DNA of 64,000 nt from Hysterangium stoloniferum (Eukaryota; Basidiomycota; Agaricomycetes; Hysterangiales; Hysterangiaceae). Numbering within the stretch: position 1 is the first letter of the stretch; each line of letters starts with the position of its first letter. Below, piece by piece: positions 12,990-22,185 of the stretch. Under the pieces are notes generated by a model. That model had not been told where the DNA came from, searched no databases, and worked only from the letters and a program-made list of their open reading frames with translations. The translations under genes were made by a program, and so were the position numbers. The DNA is taken from the NCBI GenBank assembly GCA_015178975.1, contig WHVD01000086.1, positions 301,869 through 365,868 of the forward strand. The letters run 5' to 3'.

Positions 12990-14070
12990 TCTGCAAGAAA
13001 AAACACTCATTCCCTTTCTATTTTGGTGGATTGAATACCTTCAGATTTCCTGAGCTCCAACCTCATTCCTCTCCTAATCCTTTTCCTGGCCCTCCTCACC
13101 CTCCTGAGGCAACAAATTAATTTGAAATTAAGACAATTGCATAGTTTGAAATGGTATAGCATATAAGTTGAAGTTAAGTCCTACTCATTCACAGTCTTTG
13201 CTCCTTGATTTAGTACTTGACTTAGGGACTTTAGGTCTCTATAGTATATTACATTCTCACCTGATCTCACTTCCAACTTCATGACCATATCCAGCCCCCA
13301 TCACATATATAGTCCAATCATTGACTATATATAAAAGCTGTACAAGGCAGAAATATCATTGTAGACTCATGATCAACATAATCCACCCTCTCCTTTTGAC
13401 TGAACTCAGCTCCTGACTTTATGGTAAAATTTAATTTTTGTTATGTATATATGTATCTAGTGCAACATCACCAATTAGACTGGCTATATATGTACTGTCT
13501 AAGGCAGAGGAATCATCATGGGCTTGGACTGACATTATTCTGCCCATTCCTTATCCTTGTTGTATTTTGTATTTGGGCTTTTTGGATTTACACCTGAGTT
13601 CCTTACATATATCCTAACAAAAATGTAATTTCCCATTATATGTATATATTTAAGACCTGTCGTGAAAAGTGGACAATTGCACAAACATACATATTGGCTT
13701 CAAACTAAAACATAGTCATATTTTGAATGGTAATACTCAAAAAACCATATTAAACGATATGTATATGTATGCTATTACCACTGAGTCTTAAAGTAAATTA
13801 ACAGTCCCCCAGTATACATACTGAGAGATTATGAAGAATAGATGAAAAATTATATCTGTTTATGCTCATCTAATGTATTTTTGATAGCATTTTGAAGTGT
13901 TCACAGCAGTTACAACACCCTGTGTGGCACTTTCCCATGGCCTGATACATAGTGGAGGAGACCTGGATTTTGCTCCTCATCCTTTTGTAATGAGTCATCA
14001 CCATCTACTCTGCCAAATGGAAATGTTATTCACATTGGACCTTCAGTAGTCATCTTTACAATAAGTGTAG
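12990..14070. other. AT-rich stretch without genes
   Basis: Many TATATA and TATGTA runs, no open frame of note, no recognisable repeat partner. I see nothing functional in it. Confidence 0.5.
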
Positions 14071-14078
14071 AAAGTGAA

Positions 14079-14159
14079 TGGCCAGACTGGGAATTGAACC
14101 CAGGGCTTCTGCATACAATATAGCAAGGGTTGTTGCCAGTTACACCACCTGATCCTGGG
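14079..14159 (-). repeat. tRNA-derived SINE-like sequence
   Basis: On the minus strand the segment has a pol III B-box arm (CTGGG TTCAATT CCCAG, a perfect T stem) and an A-box-like GTGGTGTAACTGG at the right spacing, but no sound anticodon stem. The downstream tail (CATTCACTTTCTACACTT) resembles the tail after the tRNA-like unit at 17503. A degenerate tRNA pseudogene or the head of a SINE fits better than a working tRNA. Confidence 0.5.
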
Positions 14160-14169
14160 AAACAGTGCT

Positions 14170-15070
14170 AGCATTACACAATCTAACACAATATTCAGAT
14201 TCTCTAGCAAGAAAATCTAAGAAAGCATTGCCTCTGAGTCATTTGCTTATTCTCAGTTCAAATTCAGGCTGAAGCCAAAAATTCAATTCGAAGTCATAGT
14301 TTGGGGTATATAAATGTATATAGTCCGTTCTTTACAATAAGGAACCTTGTAAATAGTAGAAGTTCGTGGACAACGATATGATCGGTGAACCGAGTTAATA
14401 ATATTTCGTCAAAGATAATCTACCAACTTCCTGTCCAAATTCTAAAAATTTACCAGTCAGTCAACACGTCAATCACATGATGTAGGAATGCACACACCGG
14501 TTGCTGATGGCTTGAAAACTTCCAAAAAATAATTCAATAATTCAATAATTCAACTCGAAACATTTTTACTGAACTCACTTGGGGTATTTGGATGGTCAGT
14601 TGTGGGTGGCCTTTGCGTTTGGGGTCTATATTTCTGGATTCCATCTTATGCTTGATAGAATGACTGTTGGACAGGAATTATAGGCCTCGTGAGAACACCC
14701 CAGGAGCTTCAAACACGTACTGTACAACAGATATCATCCCTCGGAAAGTAATTGCATGAAGATACTTCTCTAGATATCACATCAATGTTTAGCGAAACCA
14801 TTCGTAACACTATTTAAACAGAAGCTGACGAGCGCAATCTAACCAAATCTATTGCAAGGCAACATTAGCCCATACCGAATAGTTGGGCGACTTAATGTAC
14901 TCACAGAACAGAATACACCGCCATATTTTCCTCCATATGCGGATTGGGAGTCATCACAAGCGGACCAACAGAACTTGTTATGCTCTCGCTCAGTGCATAT
15001 TGAGGACGTGTGTATAAGAAAAAAAAATCCTCACAACGAAAGGGCCCTCGCAAGTGTCCGCTTGCCAAGG
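14170..15070. other. Intergenic, no gene seen
   Basis: Contains short direct repeats (attcaataattcaataattcaa near 14530) and would hold the 3' flank of the caspase-like gene. No supported feature. Confidence 0.4.
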
Positions 15071-15080
15071 ATAATCAATG

Positions 15081-16275
15081 TTATTGCGCAGTAGGAGGGA
15101 CTTGCACCGCCGTTTGGGTATCGGAAAACTGTTCTGAGGAGAGGGAGGGTGTATTGGGGATAATACGTAATTACCGTTTTCAATACTAGTGGGGCTATCG
15201 ACAATTTCCGAGGATTGCTCCGGAAGAATCTGATGGCAACAAATGCAATACTTGAGATCCAAAAGCGTCCCAGAGTGGCACGTGTCGAGGATGACCTATG
15301 GTTATTCAGAGTTTTTTAAAAATAAATCATAATTTGACTCACGGTAAGGTATGAACCTGCAGGCATAGGCTTTACCAATAATTCATGGAGGTCCTGTAGG
15401 GGAATCCATTTATTAGTCAATGCAAAATGTCTTGAAAAGACTAGTTTACGTCGTCCTTAAGAACTGTATCCTCGACCCAATGTTTAGGGTCATCATCCTC
15501 AGGATAATTAATATTGACTTCGGAGTCGCAAGTCAGTAATACTTCATTGGAGTTAATCCGAGTAAGATGATTAATGAGTAGGGCAATAACTTAGGGATGT
15601 ACTCACCTTCGTCAAGACCGTCCCTTTCCGTTCCACTTAAATTAGTGCATTGAGTCGCATGGCCAGCGACTAGAGAATAGCAAAGTAAAGATGGGTGGGA
15701 AATGACAATGGGAATAACGATTAATGAGCAAGCACGAAACGTACTCAGAAGAAACCTTCGATCGCCAGTTCGTACATCGTCTGTCAGTCTGTAGAATGCG
15801 TCGGTCTGTTCGGTTTCAATGATTAGATTTGGTTAATGTAACATAGCTGATGGCTCACGATATTCTTCCTCGTGGGCGGAGAGGACCCTGGCGTGCCGTC
15901 CAACAGACGCTCGACTTTGTAACCTATTTCTAATAATACGGTCAATAGTGGAAAGGAGTATATCGGTTGAGTGCATCCATTCAACATACTCGAGAGGAAT
16001 TCCGCTACATTTCGAACGTCTTCATGGGCTCCCTTCGCCTCCCGCATTCCCTCGATAGGAGGAAACCTGATGCCTATACATAGCGCTTTCCTAGAATGGG
16101 GTACCGGCGTTGGATTCAGAAAATACATTAGCGCAAGAAATATAAAAGGTATCAGGAATTGAAGAAATATAAATGTCATGAGGGATGGAAGGGATAAAAG
16201 ACGGATCAGTGGGACAAATTGATGGAGAAGGCCGGCCACAGAAATGTGAAGGATATGATAGTCTTCGAGAGACAT
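15081..16275 (-). CDS. Membrane-anchored caspase-like (metacaspase family C14) protease
   Basis: Eight exons (16275-15990, 15929-15859, 15805-15745, 15669-15607, 15541-15450, 15393-15343, 15295-15175, 15133-15081) join in frame to 798 nt, 265 aa, with GT-AG introns of 41-75 bp. Residues about 30-55 form a transmembrane segment. The caspase fold begins at RKALCIGI, followed by GAHEDVRNVAEFL. The catalytic histidine lies in the spliced motif FLLIAGHATQ, and the catalytic cysteine in VILDTCHSG. Both dyad residues are intact. GTERDGLDE between them is the usual acidic loop. The family cleaves after basic residues (metacaspases) and acts in stress or programmed cell death; the substrate here is unknown. 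At 265 aa it holds little more than the p20 part, with a short Gln/Thr tail instead of a full p10, so it may be short or alternatively spliced. An N-terminal anchor is unusual for yeast-type metacaspases. Confidence 0.85.
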
Positions 16276-16639
16276 GACTCGTGAATATATCGATAAAGAC
16301 CTTATGTTAATGAGTCGTACTAGGTACCTTGCCCTTTAAAACCTTTGGAGATCTGGCGACTTGGATGCTGTGTAACACTGGGCTGGGTCTTACCCAGAGC
16401 ATATGTGAAGAGCCACATCACAGCCACTCTCCCCAGACTCCAGAACCTAGCCATGTCGTTTCGAGAATGTTCGTCTGCATGAGACAGCGCCTTACAGTGC
16501 ACAAGTTCGGGTATGGGACATGTGGGTAAGCACTGCCGTGCAGATCTTAGAGACGTGTGGTCTCGTAGGGTCGCCCTTGCTCTGCGGGGCCCCGACAATA
16601 AAATAGTAAATACTACGCATTGATCCCAAAGTATATTCT

Positions 16640-16781
16640 CCAGTATTTCTTCAAAGCAAGATTCATCCATGGTGTCTGGGTTGTGTCTGGATGTCTGGCT
16701 AGTAGACAAAAAAAGTGGTGACTGGAGTGTAGCAGGCTCTGGTTGTTCAGATGGTTTCTTTCTTGGAGACATGGTTGACAA
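16640..16781 (-). pseudogene. Gypsy gag N-terminal fragment
   Basis: The start MSPRKKPSEQPEPATLQSP, then DTMDESCFEEILEN, parallels the gag starts at 19638 and 47318 (MPPRRKAHAQASLP, then MEEACIEEVPEN). The match stops near 16640, where unrelated sequence begins, so only the first 45 or so codons remain. It lies just inside an LTR (16807-17446) on the same strand, as a gag start should. Confidence 0.7.
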
Positions 16782-16806
16782 TCTGCAAGATGTGATCAGA
16801 AAATAC

Positions 16807-17446
16807 TGTCAAGTGCAGGTCTCACAGGTCTCTGGGGAAACCCATGGGTTCTAAGAATATGCAAAGTACAAGAGACAAGTAGAAACTAAATCAATTTTCT
16901 GATCAGATTGTATGTATGTACAAATAACTACTGGGCTATATAGACTATAGATTATTGTACTACTAACTTAGACATACAAAAAGACATATCAAGAGTACAA
17001 TAAGACAATAAACCAGGTGTCAAATGGATTCAGAACAAGGAGCAGACCAAAACAGGTGTCAAATGGGCAAAGACAGATTGGGAACAAGGGGGTTCAGAAT
17101 ATTTGGGTGGGGTCTAGTGTGTAGTTTGTATGATACAGATAGTCAGGTGCATATAGGATGGGGTCCAGGTCCCAGTGAGTTTTCCAGTTGTACAGTGGTA
17201 AATAATGTTTACATGTAGAATGGGTGACAGGACAGGAAGATGAAATGGGAAAACCATAGTGAACCAAGTGTCAGGGCACCATGGGTGGTGACAACATGGT
17301 TTGGAGTGCCAATAGCAAGACATCAGAGGGTGGGGATACTAGATTTGGAAATACAATATCTATTATATCTATTAGAATGTTCAAGCTGTTATAAGTCCCA
17401 AGCAGGCATCAGTCCAGATGTGAGTGTATGAGTCCCAGTGTTGCAT
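16807..17446 (-). mobile_element. LTR, family 3 (related to family 1), with gag start
   Basis: On the minus strand it starts TGCAACACTGGGACTC and ends CACTTGACA, followed by GTATTTTCTGATCACATC and the gag ATG. The same junction layout (LTR end, then GTATTTTNTGA) is seen at 19603 and 47283. It is therefore a 5' LTR of a truncated element. No target duplication was looked for successfully because the element is broken. Confidence 0.65.
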
Positions 17447-17502
17447 CAGAAGGACCTTATCGAATATGTATATATAATCCATTATATCACACTAGACCAA
17501 TA

Positions 17503-17577
17503 GGTCCAGTAGCTCAGTGGTTTAGAGCACTGCTTATATAATGCTAGAGGTCCTTGGTTCAATCCCAGGCTGGGTCA
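17503..17577 (+). repeat. tRNA-derived SINE-like sequence
   Basis: 75 nt with acceptor halves GGTCCAG and CTGGGTC, a D arm (GCTC AGTGGTTTA GAGC) and a T arm (CTTGG TTCAATC CCAGG), but the anticodon stem (CTGCT/TGCTA around TATATAA) does not pair. The following about 50 bp resembles the flank of the unit at 14079-14159. I read it as a tRNA pseudogene or SINE head; a functional tRNA is unlikely. Confidence 0.55.
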
Positions 17578-17907
17578 ATCCCTGTTCTATACCTTTAACA
17601 GGGGAAGGTAAAACAAGGTTGCAGAGGCCAAATAACTGGCATCCTAACACAAATTGAGATCACAATAAGAACAGATTAGAATAGAAGTTCCAAATTGGGA
17701 ACAAAATAAGCAAATGAATGAATACTTGTCAATGGACAAGTTACCAAATACAGAACAAGGGGAGAGTTTGGTCATTACCATATACAAACAACCAATAATA
17801 TGCAGGGTCAAAGGGACCATGTATATCTTATCATTCTTTCTTGGTTCATACTTTTCCTTGTTTTATATTCCTTTTGTTCATACCACCCATTGTTCACTTT
17901 TGGTATA

Positions 17908-18114
17908 CAGTGGCTCAAAAAACTGTCCCAATGTTTTCTCATTTTTGAAAGGTTTGGTTTGTATGGACCACTGGCAGAAGCAGAAAATCTAAGTAAATTA
18001 TAAAAGATACTATAGGATCATAGCTTGAAGATAAGCCTTAGTTCATATGATCTGGATCAAAATGCATTGAATGATAAATAAAGCAAGTAGCTACTCATTG
18101 GGACAGCTGTTTGA
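17908..18114 (+). mobile_element. Tc1/mariner-like terminal fragment or MITE
   Basis: Begins CAGTGGCTCAAAAAACTG and ends CATTGGGACAGCTGTTTGA, an imperfect inverted repeat. About 90 percent alike by eye to 33018-33230, the end of the transposase pseudogene. No frame of its own. Confidence 0.75.
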
Positions 18115-18674
18115 CAATTCATTTTTTCACCTGTGTTCCTACTGTTGTGCACCAGTACAAGTCAGAGGGGAGCTGTAGGAACAAGAATACATGTCATGTA
18201 ACTTTATTTGTATTTGTTTGATAGGTTTGAAGTGGTTCAACCACATCCTGACCTCTTATCACCATCATGAGAGCTGTTTCTGCTGCTCAACACTCTTCTG
18301 TTATCTCCCTCCTTAATAAAGACTATTCCTATCACCAAATCCAGGAAAAACTGGTCTAGGCAAGAGTACTGTGAATTGTAAGGGAAACTCTCTAGACCAC
18401 ACTGACTAACACTAAGACTGAGTTGGGGCTCTAGCAGAGGGAATCTGAAGTAAGTTTATATCTATCTCTTTATATACATACAGATTACAGTACTACTTAC
18501 CTAGCAGAGGGAATCCAAAGAGAAAGTCTAAGGAACCCTTGGCTAGCAGGTGACTAACTAATGGTGCAGCAGAGTTTGAAAATGTGATAAAGGCAAGGTG
18601 CCCTTACCCTGGGCTTATGAGACTAGACTTTGAAAGCTCAAGAGTGAATTTGGGGAACATAAGGTTGTCCCCTG

Positions 18675-19603
18675 TGTTACGACCAGAATTCCCACTGGAC
18701 TCCAGGCACTAACTTATATGCACCCACACCCTATACGCACCAATTGTCAGTTTACCAGAATTCCTGCCAGACTCCATATGTCAGACTTGTCCACGTTCGA
18801 CTTCATTACTTCATGTATCAGTCACCAGAGTACCCACTGGAACTCCATCCCTGTCTATCTCCAACCCTGTCCCATGCATCAGTCACCAGACCCCACTCAG
18901 AAAACCTGTCATCCCTCTAACTGAGCCCCATTCCCATTATAGTCAAATGACCTGCTCCACTCCTGTTCCACTCCTGCTCCACTCCTGTTCCACTCCTGCT
19001 CCACTCCTGTTCCACTCCTGCTCCACTCCTGTTCCACTCCTGCTCCACTCCTGTTCCACTCCTGCTCCACTCCTGTTCCACTCCTGCTCCACTCCCACTC
19101 TGTTCCCATTATGGTTTTATGACCTGTCATGATTTGGACTCCACTCCATTCCATCCCATTCCTAACACCAAGTTTGGTGTTTAGTTATCTTGTTTTATGT
19201 TTGCTAGTTTAGTTTTCATTATTACTGCATTTGGTATGTTATTCATTCCACAGTCTATATAGTCTGGCAGATGTTGTACATACAATCCAGTCAGAAAATC
19301 AGCTTAGATTCTCCCCAGTAATCTTAGTATAATTTCCGCTCTAAATTCCTCTTTGAATCACACCGCTCTTACTAGTCAGAGCCCATGGGCTCCAATGCAT
19401 CTATCACTCGACCTCCAACTTATCTATCTCAACTCCCCAACCTCTCAACCCACGAACCCCACCCAGACTCCCCAGGGTTCCCGTCCACCCGTTTGAAATT
19501 GGACAACACGATCTCGCAAGGGTGCAGCCTATAATCTGAAGCCAAGTCCTACCGGCTTTCCCATGGGTTTCTCCAGAAACCCTCCATGTATGCACCCTTA
19601 ACA
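18675..19603 (+). mobile_element. 5' LTR, Gypsy family 1 (copy A)
   Basis: 929 bp, TGTTACGACC ... CACCCTTAACA. It is directly followed by GTATTTTATGACTAAGAC and then the gag ATG at 19638, as at copy E (46513-47283). It contains an expanded 11/22-bp minisatellite, which makes it longer than copies B, D and E (756-809 bp). A TATATAG near 19255 may be its promoter. The matching 3' LTR after pol (26314) is absent. Confidence 0.85.
18958..19089 (+). repeat. 11/22-bp minisatellite inside LTR copy A
   Basis: Twelve 11-mers alternating CACTCCTGTTC and CACTCCTGCTC, that is six 22-bp units. Sister LTRs have a single degenerate unit at this place (near 36925 on the minus strand). The repeats make a misleading open frame on the minus strand. 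Confidence 0.95.
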
Positions 19604-19637
19604 GTATTTTATGACTAAGACTCACAGTTTGTTCAAT

Positions 19638-20859
19638 ATGCCACCAAGAAGAAAAGCACATGCACAGGCATCATTACCTAGACCGTTGACTCTTCATTCC
19701 CTACTTACTTTGTATACCAGCCAGACACTCACAAACCAGCCAGACACTCACAAACCAGCCAGACACTCACAAACCAGCCAGACACTCACAAACCAGCCAG
19801 ACACTCACAAACCAGCCAGACACTCACAAACCAGCCAGACACTCACAAACCAGCCAGACACTCACAAACCAGCCAGACACTCACAAACCAGCCAGACACT
19901 CACAAACCAGCCAGACACTCACAAACCAGCCAGACACTCACAAACCAGCCAGACACTCACAAACCAGCCAGACACCATGGAAGAAGCCTGTATCGAAGAA
20001 GTCCCGGAAAACCAGGATGAATCCGAGCATGAGGACGAGTCCATGCCCCCGACAAGGGCAAGGGTGTTGAAAACTCCCTGTCTAACAATTGACTGCCACT
20101 TTCGGACCCCGCCTCTGAGCATTTAGCAATCACTTTAGAAAGGTTGATGAATCATATGCTCGGAGAAGGCAAAAAGAAGGATGCGGAATCTCCACGGTCA
20201 AAAGCCAATGCTCCAGAACCCTTCAGGGGTTCCAACACAAACAAACTTTCCACTTTCCTCATGAAATGTGACTTCAATTTCTACAATCAATCTGCCACAT
20301 TCTCCATGGACTCCTGAAAAGTCAACTACGCACTTTCATACTTGTCAGGATCTGCATTGAAATGGTTCAAACCAGCTTTTAGCATACTTTCTGAGGAAGA
20401 GCCACTTTGGCTCGAAGATTGGGATGCTTTTGTTGAGGAGCTTGAAACCAACTTTGGCCCATATGACCCAACTGGAGATGCCGAGAACAGTCTCACTAAT
20501 CTTCATATGAAGGACATGCAGTGCATGATGGACTATATCATCCAATTCAACAATCTTGCAGCTCGTTGTCAGTGGGGCGATCCCACTCTCCACCACCAAT
20601 TCTATGCCTGTCTGCCATCCCACCTTAAAGACAAAGTCTCGAAAGGAGAAGATGGCAAGCCAAAAATGCTGTCCCATATGCACCTTCAGGCTCAAAATGC
20701 AGATGCACATTATTGGGAACATTGCATGGAAGTTGCCTGTGAGACCTCCACAGACAAAGTGAAAAGTCCACAGCCAATAAAACCAACAACAACAACAACT
20801 CATCAACCAGCAACCAAAACTCCACGCAATCTGACAAGAAGAACAATAAAAAGTCTTCT

Positions 20860-20897
<38 letters not shown>

Positions 20898-21500
20898 AGG
20901 TCAACAGTCTGGCAAGCAAACTGGAAAACAAAACCTGACCTCACAGACAAGCTTGGACCCGATGGCAAATTGACCCCACAAGAAAGGCAACATTGTATGG
21001 ACAATAACCTCTGTCTCTTGTGCACGAAACCCAGTCATTGAGTCCCGGAATGTTTGCCGGCAAAAGCAAACTCTGCAAAAGGTCAAACAGAACAAAACCT
21101 CCACGGAAACCTCGTCGAAGGACAAACTGGCTTCCAACTCGAAAAAAGAGTGAGCAACCCCACGGACTTCATGTGGGTTAGGGGTTGTGTTGCCTCTCCA
21201 CACACTCAAGAGTTTACCCATCTCAACACATCCACTCTTTCGCATTCTGATTCGTTTTTTATTAAACTTATGTCTAATATGATTCTGAAATTCATTTTTT
21301 CAGCCCTCATAGATTCTGGCTCAACTCATTGTTTTTTAGATACAAAATTCACACAAAATAATCTGTTGTCAACTTATCCGATAAATCCCATCGGCCTCTG
21401 ACTTTTCGATGGCACAAGCAATTCAGTTGTCACCCAAGCTTGTGATTTATCCATCTGTTTCCCATGTGGAACATCTCAGTTGGTCACTTTCTATGTGATT
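19638..21500 (+). pseudogene. Gypsy family 1 gag and protease, copy 2 (decayed)
   Basis: Gag starts MPPRRKAHAQASLP, carries a 13-fold 19-bp repeat, then MEEACIEEVPENQDESEHEDE. A 1-bp loss near 20044 (compare the intact gag at 47318) shifts frame. The capsid-like part follows (ALKWFKPAFSILSEEEPLW, WLEDWDAFVEELE), then an asparagine codon run (AAC)n, then a CCHC zinc knuckle (CLLCTKPSH-VPEC) with TGA at 21039 where arginine is expected. The retropepsin motif LIDSGSTHCFLD is at about 21310, with another TGA at 21399 (GL-LFDGTS). Gag would coat the RNA and the protease would cut the polyprotein. It is not functional as read. Confidence 0.85.
19722..19968 (+). repeat. 19-bp minisatellite in gag, 13 units
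   Basis: The unit CAGACACTCACAAACCAGC is repeated 13 times without visible change, plus a partial unit. The gag at 47318 has a single unit at this place. The extra 12 units add 228 bp, divisible by three, so the frame is restored after the array, giving a 19-residue protein repeat read through all three frames. Confidence 0.95.
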
Positions 21501-21505
21501 AGTTA

Positions 21506-22185
21506 GGAGGTTGTCGGTAATCATTATAATATCAAATGTTTACTAATAAAAGCAAAATTGCTACAAAACTCCATCTTTAAATAGCAGTATCTATTATGAG
21601 ACTATTATATTGTTAACCACCAACCATAAGAAACAATTCTCCATATTACATCCTAAACAATTCAGAGTCAATTAATAGAACCTATTGTATATGGTTTTTT
21701 CCAAGTTATGTAAATACTTGCTAATACTTTTGTTGTTAATTTGTTTTTTAAAAGTTGTAATGTAGTTATTTCCCTGTAAAATATGTAAAATATTATCGGA
21801 AATTTTTCATACCACGCTGTCTTTCTTAAGTAAAACCCCCTATATATTCTGGGTAATTTGAATCAAGTAGAAATCTGTTCAGATTGACAGATCCATTCCA
21901 AAGTAATACATACATATGTATTTAGAGGTGCCAATAATATACATATGCATGGAATGGACTATCTAAAGGTATCTATTTTTTAAAAGTATTAGTGTTTCAA
22001 ACTACTAATTTTTTTTATTGTCTACTTGTGTCTGGAAAGATTCTTTAGTTTGTAATGTATGAGAGAGTTTAAAACTTTTTGAAAGTTTTAAAAACCAAAT
22101 TATGTTTGAATCACATCCCAGATGTTTAAATGACCTTTAGAGTATATTAGAATTTGGTATACTTAATAGTTTTCAGATATCCTCC
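21506..22185 (+). mobile_element. MITE with GGAGG termini and TTA target duplication (PIF/Harbinger-like), copy A
   Basis: 680 bp, AT-rich, non-coding. Ends GGAGGTTGTCGGTAA and, inverted, GGAGGATATCTGAAAA. Flanked by TTA at 21503-21505 and 22186-22188; PIF/Harbinger elements make 3-bp TWA duplications. It splits pol of copy 2 between FYVI and LDSSCSVVLG. A truncated copy lies at the same site of pol copy 1 (10018-10250) and an inverted one at 26420-26972. Confidence 0.8.

Noticed and set aside
17503-17577. Functional tRNA gene
   Set aside because: Acceptor, D and T arms pair, but the anticodon stem does not, and a related degenerate unit lies 3.4 kb away.
18909-19154. Minus-strand frame of repeated WSRSGTGVEQE
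   Set aside because: It is only the translation of the 22-bp LTR minisatellite.
20625-20897. Minus-strand poly-leucine frame
   Set aside because: Shadow of the (AAC)n run in gag.
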